A stretch of DNA of 24,595 nt from CAYOZL01 sp964408435 (GTDB lineage: Bacteria; Bdellovibrionota_C; UBA2361; SZUA-149; CAYOZL01), in contig CAYOZL010000034.1 of the NCBI GenBank assembly GCA_964408435.1, positions 1 to 24,595 of the forward strand, given 5' to 3'. Below the pieces are notes generated by a model. The model saw only the letters and a list, made by a program, of their open reading frames with translations. It had not been told where the DNA came from and did not search any database. The translations under genes and the position numbers were made by a program. Of the stretch, positions 1-7,394 are shown in pieces. How positions within the stretch are numbered: position 1 is the first letter of the stretch; every line of letters starts with the position of its first letter.

Positions 1-67
1 GGGTGAGTTAGATAGCTTGTTCCCTGAATTTAGTATTAAGCCACCTTTACTGTATCTAGTAGAGTAA
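1..67 (+). CDS. 3' end of an unidentified gene (partial)
   Basis: Frame 2 is open from the window edge to TAA at 65-67 and reads as a 21-residue C-terminus ending in PPLLYLVE. A terminator-like hairpin follows at once, which is what makes this a credible gene end rather than a chance open stretch. Nothing about function can be said from so short a piece. Confidence 0.35.
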   Translation, partial: GELDSLFPEFSIKPPLLYLVE

Positions 68-68
68 A

Positions 69-115
69 ATACCATCGATTATTCTATATTAGTTGATGGT
101 ATATTCTAATTTTTA
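69..115 (+). terminator. Probable rho-independent terminator after the partial gene
   Basis: ATACCATCGATT (69-80) pairs with AGTTGATGGTAT (91-102) over 12 positions, including two G-U pairs, around a 10-nt loop. A T-rich tail (attctaattttt) follows. The hairpin starts just after the stop codon at 65-67. Confidence 0.5.
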
Positions 116-201
116 ATTTACTACATAAAATATTACTGATTTTTAAGAAAAAGATGCTTACTTAAGTCATTAAGCTTTTAATTCCTAACTAAGTCTTGAT
201 T

Positions 202-237
202 ACTATTATAAAATTAATCTGGCACTTTTATATTGGG
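202..237. repeat. 36-bp direct repeat, left copy
   Basis: This 36-bp stretch is identical to 965-1000. The right copy is the last codons plus stop of the 977-1390 gene, so this left copy is a detached duplicate of that gene's 3' end (minus-strand reading PNIKVPD then stop). The two copies bracket the prepilin gene. Apart from this repeat and the hairpin at 69-102, the 68-277 stretch shows no gene. Confidence 0.85.
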
Positions 238-277
238 ATAAAAATAAAAGAAAAAATAGCGGAGAAGGAAGCTCAGC

Positions 278-823
278 TTAATACCCTTTAGTAGAGCAAT
301 CTAGAAAGCTAAGGAGCTCCCATGTACTACTACCTTCTTTGTCAGCGATACTAATTGTTCCGTTCGTTATTGAGTATAGAGTATCTCCATTACAGTGTAT
401 TGCCTGTGCAGTGGAACTACCGTCCTGTCCTATCACAGTGTAAACGACAAGTGCCTCATCAAAACTTGGAAGTATCGCTTGATACGAAGCTCCTGCCTCA
501 CTTGCGAGTTCCTCATTTCTAGTTTCCCCTCCCAGTATGTTAGCAGTGCAATTGAACGTTTCGAGTCTATTATCACAAGATAGTCTGTATCTTCCGTATC
601 TATTATCAAAATCTATCTTTGCAGCCTCAGAAGCAGTATGAACATCATGAAGAGCACTTTGAGCAGTAGCATTATAAGCCTTCTTTTTATAGTCTTTAAA
701 AGCTGGCACAGCAATTGATGCTAAAATGCCAATTATAGCTACTGACACAAGTAATTCAATTAGTGTAAATCCATGTTGTTTGCTATCAATTCTAATTTTA
801 TTCACATTTCTAATAGTTTTCAT
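278..823 (-). CDS. Type IV pilin-like prepilin
   Basis: The product is a 181-residue prepilin, substrate of a PilD-type prepilin peptidase and destined for a type IV pilus or related type II secretion pseudopilus. An 18-residue basic leader ends in G18, followed by the class III signature F19-T-L-I-E with the conserved Glu at mature position 5. The hydrophobic N-terminal helix (about 19-42) ends in the usual IAVPAF. Four cysteines lie in the globular part; the last pair, in IHCNGD and FLDCST, is placed like the D-region disulfide of major pilins. AAGGTAGG lies directly before ATG as a Shine-Dalgarno site. No assembly genes are nearby, so this is an orphan pilin. It lies between two copies of a 36-bp repeat. 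Whether it is a major or minor pilin cannot be told from the sequence. Confidence 0.88.
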   Translation of the reverse strand: MKTIRNVNKIRIDSKQHGFTLIELLVSVAIIGILASIAVPAFKDYKKKAYNATAQSALHDVHTASEAAKIDFDNRYGRYRLSCDNRLETFNCTANILGGETRNEELASEAGASYQAILPSFDEALVVYTVIGQDGSSTAQAIHCNGDTLYSITNGTISIADKEGSSTWELLSFLDCSTKGY

Positions 824-964
824 CCTACCTTGTAAAGTCGGATAGTTTTTAAGAAAACTTTAGCTTTCCTCTAGTGAAAATTCCAACTTTACCCCTTAAG
901 AGATTGAATCAAGGGCCATGAGTGAGTCTAGGACAAATTAAATCGCATAACTCTTCACATTCTC

Positions 965-1000
965 ACTATTATAAAATTAATCTGGCACTTTTATATTGGG
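965..1000. repeat. 36-bp direct repeat, right copy
   Basis: Perfect copy of 202-237, offset by 763 bp. It covers the final eight codons, including the stop, of the minus-strand gene 977-1390 and 12 bases beyond it. Similarity stops abruptly at both ends. Confidence 0.85.
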
Positions 1001-1390
1001 CGAAAATTCAACGCCAGCATCAATAAGAACTCTAATTGGATTGAAGCACGCCTCAGCCATATAGTATGGGCCGATCGTCTCTTTGATGAGCATTACTTCT
1101 TTATCGCCGTATTCAGGAACATGAAATTGCTCACATGATGTTCTCCCTATTCCTTTAATTGGTTGATCAATACCAAAATAGCGTTCGTCTTGAGTTAAAG
1201 TGTTCGCAGTAGCGGTTGTTACGCCTCGATAAAAGCCAACAACCATCAGCACTGGTTTCGTTTCATTAGGGTCAATCAGCTTTACCCTATCAACAAGTTC
1301 ATTATGCTTAAACCTCAATTCAGCTTCTGCAAAGACTGGAGGAACATGAGGAGTGTGATACTTTTCTTGATTATCTGAGGGCTCGGTCAT
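977..1390 (-). CDS. Hypothetical protein, 137 residues
   Basis: I do not recognise this protein. It has no signal peptide, membrane segment or obvious catalytic motif. It looks like a soluble mixed alpha/beta protein with a polar N-terminus (about 1-20) and two cysteines (in RTSCEQF and AEACFNP). The start is well supported by a GGAAGAG Shine-Dalgarno site about 6 nt before ATG. Arginine codons include CGA and CGC as well as AGA/AGG, so the gene looks less AT-biased than the osmolyte genes and may be an import. Its 3' end is duplicated beyond the neighbouring prepilin gene. Confidence 0.6.
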   Translation of the reverse strand: MTEPSDNQEKYHTPHVPPVFAEAELRFKHNELVDRVKLIDPNETKPVLMVVGFYRGVTTATANTLTQDERYFGIDQPIKGIGRTSCEQFHVPEYGDKEVMLIKETIGPYYMAEACFNPIRVLIDAGVEFSPNIKVPD

Positions 1391-1693
1391 TGGGCTCTTC
1401 CTTTCTCGGACTTATCTTAATGTTAGAGACAGATAAAAAACTTCACAAAACCTCTGTTTCTTATAGTCCCTGAATGATAAGTATTTATCCTTCAAGGACT
1501 TATATATTGAGTTTATTAAAGAATTTAAAAGAGCATGCGCAACTTAACTTATAATACTAATGCTAATTTTTCAACCATGGGTTCTTCTACCTTCGGGTCA
1601 CCATTTATGAGAAGCTCTTATTCTTGCCATCTCTCTTGTTAGCCAACCTAATTCTTCTTTTTAAAGTAGACTGGTTAGAGGATTAGGAACTTT
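1391..1693. other. Intergenic region with an imperfect hairpin, no gene seen
   Basis: No convincing reading frame is present. At 1465-1500 there is a 36-nt hairpin: two 16-nt arms with 14 pairs, two mismatches and a GTAT loop. It lies about 75 nt upstream of the 977-1390 gene and has no T-tract on either side, so it is not an obvious terminator. A tRNA-like impression around 1578-1603 did not hold up. Confidence 0.4.
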
Positions 1694-1739
1694 AAAAAAA
1701 AAGAACCATTCGAGCCATAGAATATAGCTCAAATGGTTC
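1694..1739 (-). terminator. Rho-independent terminator of the SDR-AhpD-like operon
   Basis: On the minus strand GAACCATTTGAGC (1739 down to 1727) pairs with GCTCGAATGGTTC (1715 down to 1703), 13 bp with one G-U pair and an 11-nt loop. Nine T residues follow (A-run 1694-1702 on the plus strand). It lies just downstream of the stop at 1753. Confidence 0.85.
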
Positions 1740-1752
1740 AAGGTATTATCAA

Positions 1753-2055
1753 CTAATCAATTAACTGAGTAGCATGAGTAATAGCAGCGCCTGCTCTAAG
1801 TGCAGCAGCAATAAATGCTGTTTCTGCTATTTCTTGCTCTATTGCACCAGCTGCAACGGCTTTTTTCTTATGTATATCTAAACAATAATCACATTGTGTA
1901 GTTAAACCTACTGCAAGTGCTATTAACTCTTTATTCTTAATTGAGATAGCTCCTTCAGTAAAAGCAGCTTCACTAAATGCCCCGAATGCTGACATTTGTT
2001 TTTGTGCCTGCTCTCCAAGCTTAGGTAGCTTTTTTATATTATCTAATCTACTCAT
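1753..2055 (-). CDS. AhpD-like/carboxymuconolactone decarboxylase family protein
   Basis: A 100-residue all-alpha protein of the carboxymuconolactone decarboxylase/AhpD fold. The AhpD-type redox centre is visible: C55-DY-C58 followed by H62 (QCDYCLDIH), with an acidic residue upstream in KNKELIALAVG. Family members with this CxxC..H centre act as alkylhydroperoxidase-type thiol reductants. The length is normal for the single-domain subfamily. AAAGGA precedes ATG. It lies 34 nt after the SDR gene, shares its terminator and is presumably co-transcribed under the TetR operator. With SDR it suggests a small reactive-electrophile or peroxide detoxification unit; that role is inferred. Confidence 0.85.
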   Translation of the reverse strand: MSRLDNIKKLPKLGEQAQKQMSAFGAFSEAAFTEGAISIKNKELIALAVGLTTQCDYCLDIHKKKAVAAGAIEQEIAETAFIAAALRAGAAITHATQLID

Positions 2056-2089
2056 TTTATTTTCCTTTTCTTGTTTTATTAATATTGAA

Positions 2090-2836
2090 TTAATTTCTTC
2101 CTGCCATTACTCCACCATCAGTATCCCACACGGCACCTGTAACCCATGAAGACTGATCTGAAAGTAAAAATGAAATTACATTAGCCACATCTACTGCAGT
2201 TCCGTTTCTTCCTAAAGGGTGAAAACCATGAAAGCCCTGTAATGCTTCATGAGCTTCGTCTTTACCACCAAATACACTTTCATATACCGGTGTATGAACA
2301 ACTGCTGGAGAAACCGCATTAACTCTAATTCCATGATCTGCTAACTCCATTGCTAAATGCTGCGTAAGAGAGTGTAGACCTGCTTTTTGCATAGAATAAG
2401 CAGAAGAAGGAGTTGCCTTAACTGCTTGCTTTGCCCACATAGAACCAACATTAACTATTGATCCGCCATTGTTACTTTTCATTTTTTTTGCAGCAGCTTG
2501 AGTAATAAAGAAAAAGCCTCTATTAAGATCTAAATATGAATTATAATCTTCTTCAGTATGCTCAAGAAAAGATTTTGGTCCAAAAATACCAGAAGCGTTA
2601 ACTAAATAATCTAATTTATCTAAAGACTCTATAGAGCTAATTAGTTTTTTCACTTGCCTTTGATCAGTAATATCTATTTGGTGCTTAGTAATACTAGAAT
2701 GGTCTTCTATCTTTCCCACATTTCTTCCTACTACATGAACCGTAGCACCTGAAGAAACTAAGCTTGCAGATACTGCAGCACCTATGCCGCTTGTTCCACC
2801 GACTATTAACGCTGTTTTGCTTTTAAATTGTTCCAT
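2090..2836 (-). CDS. SDR-family NAD(P)-dependent oxidoreductase
   Basis: A classical short-chain dehydrogenase/reductase of 248 residues. It has the N-terminal cofactor motif GGTSGIGAAV, the NASG motif after beta-4 (YLVNASGIFG), a catalytic Ser in VGSMW and YxxxK (YSMQK), and the C-terminal DGG near the end. An ATG 66 nt further upstream is in frame, but it would place the start inside the operator region. I chose the start at 2836 because AAAGGAA sits just before it and the Rossmann fold begins about ten residues later. The substrate cannot be assigned. It is the first gene of a two-gene operon driven by the promoter at 2868-2896, whose spacer holds a TetR operator. Confidence 0.88.
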   Translation of the reverse strand: MEQFKSKTALIVGGTSGIGAAVSASLVSSGATVHVVGRNVGKIEDHSSITKHQIDITDQRQVKKLISSIESLDKLDYLVNASGIFGPKSFLEHTEEDYNSYLDLNRGFFFITQAAAKKMKSNNGGSIVNVGSMWAKQAVKATPSSAYSMQKAGLHSLTQHLAMELADHGIRVNAVSPAVVHTPVYESVFGGKDEAHEALQGFHGFHPLGRNGTAVDVANVISFLLSDQSSWVTGAVWDTDGGVMAGRN

Positions 2837-2867
2837 TTTTTTCCTTTTATAATTAACTAACAAGTTT

Positions 2868-2896
2868 ATTCTACCTACTAGTAGGCAGAAAGTCAA
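2868..2896 (-). promoter_or_regulatory. SDR promoter with TetR operator in its spacer
   Basis: Read on the minus strand: TTGACT (-35, 2896-2891), a 17-bp spacer, then TAGAAT (-10, 2873-2868). The spacer contains the perfect 12-bp palindrome CCTACTAGTAGG (2874-2885). The 16-bp site TACCTACTAGTAGGCA (2872-2887) matches 13 of 16 bases of the site in the divergent tetR promoter. A bound repressor would cover the core promoter. Confidence 0.8.
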
Positions 2897-2946
2897 CACC
2901 ACTAGATTCCTTAACTTGTAAGCTATTAATAATATTAATTAAAGAG

Positions 2947-2975
2947 TAGACAATCTACCAACTAATAGGTATAAT
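2947..2975 (+). promoter_or_regulatory. tetR promoter with matching operator
   Basis: TAGACA (-35, 2947-2952), a 17-bp spacer, then a consensus TATAAT (2970-2975). The operator TACCAACTAATAGGTA (2956-2971) lies in the spacer and touches the -10 box. A second small inverted repeat, GTAGA-CAA-TCTAC (2946-2958), overlaps the -35. The start point would be close to 2982. The arrangement predicts autoregulation. Confidence 0.8.
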
Positions 2976-2996
2976 ATTAGTATGGAAAGGCATAAA

Positions 2997-3557
2997 ATGA
3001 AGGATACCATTCTTGACTGTGCACAAGAGTTAATACAACGCTTGGGAGCAAATGGAATGAGCTATAATGACATTAGTAAAGAAATAAACATTACTAAAGC
3101 TAGCATCCATCATCACTTCCCTTCTAAAGAAGACTTAATTAACTCTCTTTTAATTCGCTACCGAACTGAATTTAAAACTTCACTAGATGAAATTCTAAAC
3201 TCATCTGTTAAGCCAAGAAACAAACTGCAAAAACTTATGAGCATATTTGAAAATACTTTGTCTAAAGGTAATAAAGACCGAACTTGTCTTTGTGGCATGC
3301 TTTCTGCAGAATTATTTAGCTTAAGTGATGAAACAGCAAATTTAGTTAGAGAATTTTTAAATGATACTAGTGATGGAATTTATAAAATTTTAAAAGAAGG
3401 AAAAGAAGATAACTCTTTTAAGATAGAAGGAAATTTAAAAATTACTTCGGATCTCATTCTAGCATGCCTAGAAGGTGGACTTTTTATGGCAAGAGCAGAG
3501 GGAGGCCCTGAGCGTTTTCATAAGCTTTTAAAACAAATTGAGAAAACAATTACCTAA
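2997..3557 (+). CDS. TetR/AcrR-family transcriptional regulator
   Basis: A 186-residue TetR-type repressor. The N-terminal helix-turn-helix (about 5-50) is clear: ILDCAQELI, GMSYNDISKEINITKASIHHHF, then PSKEDLI. The C-terminal ligand domain contains CLCGMLSAE, a motif I associate with regulators of the NemR/AcuR-like group; the two cysteines could sense electrophiles, which is inference. The ATG at 2997 has GAAAGG six nt upstream. Another in-frame ATG at 2982 coincides with the predicted transcription start and would give 191 residues from a leaderless message. It is divergent from the SDR-AhpD-like operon and shares its operator. Confidence 0.88.
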   Translation: MKDTILDCAQELIQRLGANGMSYNDISKEINITKASIHHHFPSKEDLINSLLIRYRTEFKTSLDEILNSSVKPRNKLQKLMSIFENTLSKGNKDRTCLCGMLSAELFSLSDETANLVREFLNDTSDGIYKILKEGKEDNSFKIEGNLKITSDLILACLEGGLFMARAEGGPERFHKLLKQIEKTIT

Positions 3558-3681
3558 GGGTTAATAGCCAAAAATCAATCTTTCGATTTCTAAATTATAA
3601 GCTTGAGTTTATCAAACCTAAACTACTAAACTTACTTGATCTTTCTTTAATTTACTGATAAAAATCAGGCACTTTTAAATT

Positions 3682-4896
3682 ATGAAAATAGCACTAATAC
3701 ATTTTGCTGCTGCACCTGTAGTGGGTGGAGTAGAAAGCGTAATGTCTCATCACGCGAAGCTTATGGCTAAAGCTGGGCACGATGTCACTATCATTGCAGG
3801 TAGAGGTGCTAAGACAACAAAAGAAATAAATTTTAAGCATCTTGCACTTATTGATTCACTTGAACCTGAAATTACTGAGCTTAAAAAAGAGCTAGACCAG
3901 GGAGTGGTCCCTGAAGACTTTACAAAAATTAAAGACAAAATTAAATCCAGCCTAAAAGAACAAATCAAGGACATGGATGCCGTTTTTGTGCACAATATTT
4001 TCACTATGGCTAAAAATTTAAGCCTAACTACTGCCCTACATGAATTAGTAAAAGAACTAAAAAAAGTTCAGTTCATTGCATGGCATCACGATTTAGCAGC
4101 TACTGCTAAAAGATATAAAAATGAATTGTATTCTGAATGGCCATGGAATTTATTATTCACCAAATTTGAACATCCTAACCTAAAACATGTTGCAGTATCG
4201 AATATGAGAAAAAAAGAAGTTAAGGATATTCTAAATATCAATGGAATTTCAGTTATTCCTTCTGGAATTGACAGCTACACACTTTATAAATTTGAAGAAC
4301 AAAGTAAAGAAATCTTTGAAGAACTTTCTATTTTAAATCACTTTCCAATACTTTTACTACCCGTAAGAATTACAAGAAGAAAAAATATTGAATTGGCCTT
4401 AAAAATTAGCGCTGAATTACAAAAAATACTTCCCAACAGCACACTGGTAATTACAGGCCCTCCTGGTGCTCATAATAATGAAAATAAAACTTACCTTGAA
4501 GAACTACTAGAATTAAAAGATGAGTTAAAAGTTAATGCATATTTTTTATATGAGACGAGTAAAGGGTTTTTACCTGACGCTGTAATTTCCGACCTTTATA
4601 CAATTACAGACATACTCTTAATGACTAGCACTGAAGAAGGCTTTGGTATTCCAATCCTAGAAGGCGCACTTAGTAGAACTCCAATTTTTTGCAGCGAACT
4701 AGAGCCTTTTAAAGAAATATCAAATGATAAATTAAATTTTTTCCAATTAGATGACAGCCCTAAAGAAATCGCTAAAAGAATTGCTAAGTTAATTAAACAA
4801 GACTCATCTTATGAGCTAAGACACGAGATTAAATCAAAATACGATTGGAATTCAGTCTATAACAATTTAATCGCCCCACTAATTAAAGAAAAATAA
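3682..4896 (+). CDS. GT4-family glycosyltransferase
   Basis: A 404-residue GT-B retaining glycosyltransferase. The N-terminal domain starts with a beta strand and glycine-rich loop (IHFAAAPVVGGVES). The C-terminal Rossmann domain has the sugar-nucleotide EX7E motif E319-GFGIPIL-E327, preceded by the usual TSTE. Residues 133-137 (AWHHD) sit at the domain interface. No signal or membrane segment is present, so it is cytosolic. It is the first gene of a rightward run with gpgS, gpgP-like and a second GT4 (11-nt gap to the next gene), so it probably adds or supplies a sugar in the glucosylglycerate pathway; donor and acceptor are not predictable. No Shine-Dalgarno is seen before ATG. Confidence 0.85.
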   Translation: MKIALIHFAAAPVVGGVESVMSHHAKLMAKAGHDVTIIAGRGAKTTKEINFKHLALIDSLEPEITELKKELDQGVVPEDFTKIKDKIKSSLKEQIKDMDAVFVHNIFTMAKNLSLTTALHELVKELKKVQFIAWHHDLAATAKRYKNELYSEWPWNLLFTKFEHPNLKHVAVSNMRKKEVKDILNINGISVIPSGIDSYTLYKFEEQSKEIFEELSILNHFPILLLPVRITRRKNIELALKISAELQKILPNSTLVITGPPGAHNNENKTYLEELLELKDELKVNAYFLYETSKGFLPDAVISDLYTITDILLMTSTEEGFGIPILEGALSRTPIFCSELEPFKEISNDKLNFFQLDDSPKEIAKRIAKLIKQDSSYELRHEIKSKYDWNSVYNNLIAPLIKEK

Positions 4897-4907
4897 GCGA
4901 CTAAAAA

Positions 4908-6767
4908 ATGACCGTAAATAAATTTAAACCAAAGAAAAAAAAGCCTAGAATAGTTATCCCGATAACTCCGAACTGCAATATCGAATCACTATTAAGAATG
5001 GCAGATATTTTATCTGAATCAGATCCAGTAATGCTAATTGGCATTGTGCCCGTAGGAAAAGGAAAAAACCTAAGTAAAGGAGCTCATGTAGCTAGAGAAC
5101 TTAGAGAGAAGATACAAAGCGTAGTAGATAGGGAAAAAGTATTCGCAAAACCTAGAGTAAGAGTCACGGATAACCCATGGCAAGCATTATGCGATGTGAT
5201 TATAAAATCTAAGCTTAAGCTTTTAGTACTTGATAAAGAAAGTCAGCTAGAAGAACTTAAGATTAATGCAAAAAACTTAATGGAAAAATCCCCTTGCAGT
5301 TTTGCAATCATAAAAGGAGATTTTAGAAGGAAGATTAAGAATATCTCAATTCCTGTAAGAGCAAGTAGCAGACATAGTGAACTTGTATTTAGAACAGGAG
5401 TTAAAATAGCAGACTCTTGTAAGGCTAAAGTTAAAACTTTATATATTAAATCTGGCAAAGAGCCTTTTTTCGGCTTAGAGCAAGTTGCTAACGAGATGAA
5501 AAATGTTGATCATGAAAACATTACAAGCAAGAACTTAGATAAAGAAGTCTTAAAAAAGAAAATAACAAATAAAGTAAAAAACAGTGACTTAATTATTTGT
5601 GGAACTACATCTAACCCTACACGTTCTGAAAATTCATTCGGAGCTATTACAGATGAAGTTTTTAATAGAAGCAAAGTACCTGTTATTGCTATTAATACTT
5701 CTTTAAATGAAATAGAAGAAAGCACTCAAACTAGCTTTGATACAAGAGCAATCTCTGTATTAGTGGATAAATGGTTTGCTGAAAATACTTTCCATAGCGA
5801 TGAATTCTCCAATATCAAAAAGCTTGTAGACTTAAAAAAAGAAAGAGGCTTAACGATAAGCCTTGCTTTACCAGCACTAAACGAAGAAAAAACAATTGGA
5901 AATGTAATTAAGGTCATACAAAAAGAGCTACAAAAAAAATACCCACTAATTGACGAGCTAGTTTTAATTGACTCAGACTCAAGTGATAAAACTAGAGAAA
6001 TCGCTAAAAAACTTGGAGTTCCTGTATATATTCACCAAGAGATACTTCCTAAACACGGGGCAAGAAAAGGTAAGGGCGAAGCTTTATGGAAAAGTTTATA
6101 TGTAACATCCGGAGATATTGTTCTTTGGGTTGATACAGATATAAGTAACTTTGATGCAAGATTTGTATATGGATTAATTGGACCACTTTTATACAGACCA
6201 AATCTGCAATTAATAAAAGCTTTTTACAGACGTCCTTTAAAATCAGAAAAAGGCTTACTGCAACACAACAGAGGTGGAAGAGTTACAGAGTTAACTGCAA
6301 GACCATTGTTAAATTTATTCTATCCTGAACTCTCTGGTATTATTCAGCCTCTTTCTGGAGAATATGGTGGAAGAAGAAAGGCCTTAGAGCAACTTGCTTT
6401 TACTTCTGGATACGGAGTAGAGACTAGTATTCTCATTGATTCCTTAACTAAATTTGGTCTAAATTCAATTGCGCAAACTGATATGATTGAAAGAGTTCAT
6501 AACAATCAATCTTTAAGAGACTTAAGTAAAATGTCTTTTGAAATTATTCAGACTTTTGTTAGTAAGGCTGAGAAAAAATTTGGCTACGAGTTACTAAAAG
6601 ATGTGAATAGAAGCATGAAAATGATTAAAGACAATAAAGATGGATATAGTCTGGTTATTGAAGAATTAGCAGAGAAACAAAGACCAGCAATGATAAAAAT
6701 TCCTGAGTATGTTAAAAGACATCATAAAAAAACAAAGTCAGAAAGAAAGCTCGCTAAAAAAGTCTAA
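4908..6767 (+). CDS. gpgS: Glucosyl-3-phosphoglycerate synthase with N-terminal UspA-like region
   Basis: A 619-residue fusion. The C-terminal half (about 312-610) is a GT81-type GpgS, which transfers glucose from an NDP-glucose to 3-phosphoglycerate. It shows LALPALNEE (319-327), the metal-binding D409-T-D411, FVYGLIGPLL, GGRVTELTARPLL and QPLSGEYGGRR. The N-terminal 310 residues resemble two tandem universal-stress-protein folds (about 13-137 and 145-264; the second ends in VPVIAIN), which stand-alone GpgS enzymes of about 320-400 residues lack. Its stop overlaps the phosphatase start (TAATG), implying coupled translation and supporting a two-step synthase/phosphatase pathway. Whether the Usp part binds ATP or regulates the enzyme is unknown. 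Confidence 0.88.
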   Translation: MTVNKFKPKKKKPRIVIPITPNCNIESLLRMADILSESDPVMLIGIVPVGKGKNLSKGAHVARELREKIQSVVDREKVFAKPRVRVTDNPWQALCDVIIKSKLKLLVLDKESQLEELKINAKNLMEKSPCSFAIIKGDFRRKIKNISIPVRASSRHSELVFRTGVKIADSCKAKVKTLYIKSGKEPFFGLEQVANEMKNVDHENITSKNLDKEVLKKKITNKVKNSDLIICGTTSNPTRSENSFGAITDEVFNRSKVPVIAINTSLNEIEESTQTSFDTRAISVLVDKWFAENTFHSDEFSNIKKLVDLKKERGLTISLALPALNEEKTIGNVIKVIQKELQKKYPLIDELVLIDSDSSDKTREIAKKLGVPVYIHQEILPKHGARKGKGEALWKSLYVTSGDIVLWVDTDISNFDARFVYGLIGPLLYRPNLQLIKAFYRRPLKSEKGLLQHNRGGRVTELTARPLLNLFYPELSGIIQPLSGEYGGRRKALEQLAFTSGYGVETSILIDSLTKFGLNSIAQTDMIERVHNNQSLRDLSKMSFEIIQTFVSKAEKKFGYELLKDVNRSMKMIKDNKDGYSLVIEELAEKQRPAMIKIPEYVKRHHKKTKSERKLAKKV

Positions 6768-7324
6768 TGCCTAAACTATACTTACTAAGACACGGTCAAA
6801 CTGATTGGAACCTAGAAGGACGCTACCAAGGTCAAACTGACATTCCATTAAATGACACAGGCAAAGAGCAAGCCGAATTTGTATCCAAGCAATTAGAAAA
6901 TGAAAAAATATCTGCAGTATATAGCTCTGACTTAAGCAGAGCTAGAGAAACAGCTAAAGCAGTTGCTAAAAAACACAACTTAGAGGTTATAGAAATTCCA
7001 GAACTAAAAGAAATAAATCAAGGCACGTGGGAAGGAATGCTTTATGAGGATATTAAAAAAAAATATGCTAAAGAACTTAAAGAAAGAAAAATAGACCCTA
7101 TGAATATAGCTCCACCAGGTGGAGAAACTGTAAGAGAGTTTAAAAAAAGAATTCTTAGTGGCTTTAACTCTATTATTGAAAAACATAACAATAATGAGAC
7201 CATAGCAATAGTTAGCCACGGTTTTACTACTGCAGTAGCTAAAACACATTTTTTAAACTTAGACATACAAGATGTATGGGATAACGTTCCACATAATACT
7301 GATATTACTGTAATAGATTTATAG
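6767..7324 (+). CDS. Histidine phosphatase, probable glucosyl-3-phosphoglycerate phosphatase
   Basis: A 185-residue histidine-phosphatase-superfamily enzyme. The catalytic signature is R8-H9-G10 (LLRHGQTDWN), with the proton donor in ELKEINQGTWEG (E82 region), the second histidine in VSHG (H151) and substrate loop SSDLSRARET. This size and fold match the mycobacterial-type GpgP. The start codon overlaps the gpgS stop by one base, so I infer it dephosphorylates glucosyl-3-phosphoglycerate to glucosylglycerate. Sequence alone does not separate it from other phosphoglycerate-mutase-like phosphatases; the assignment rests on context. Confidence 0.85.
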   Translation: MPKLYLLRHGQTDWNLEGRYQGQTDIPLNDTGKEQAEFVSKQLENEKISAVYSSDLSRARETAKAVAKKHNLEVIEIPELKEINQGTWEGMLYEDIKKKYAKELKERKIDPMNIAPPGGETVREFKKRILSGFNSIIEKHNNNETIAIVSHGFTTAVAKTHFLNLDIQDVWDNVPHNTDITVIDL

Positions 7325-7394
7325 TTGTCTTAGTCTGCTCTCGACAATATAATTAGCTACAGAACTTACATATTAACTTAAAAAAAACACTTCT

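Noticed and set aside
219..237. Sigma-54 promoter suggested by CTGGCAC in the 36-bp repeat
   Set aside because: The GC element of the -12 box is absent at the required distance; the bases there are TT. The motif is also explained by the coding end of the 977-1390 gene.
1578..1603. tRNA-like segment with a terminal ACCA
   Set aside because: No cloverleaf could be formed; the acceptor and anticodon stems are missing on both strands.
2837..2902. Longer start for the SDR protein (270 residues)
   Set aside because: The extra 22 residues would begin upstream of the -10 box and inside the operator region, whereas ATG at 2836 has a good Shine-Dalgarno site and fits the family.
5243..5917. Antisense frames of 60-70 codons opposite gpgS
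   Set aside because: They lie wholly inside a well-supported gene, have no ribosome-binding sites and show only the hydrophobic composition expected from reading AT-rich coding DNA backwards.
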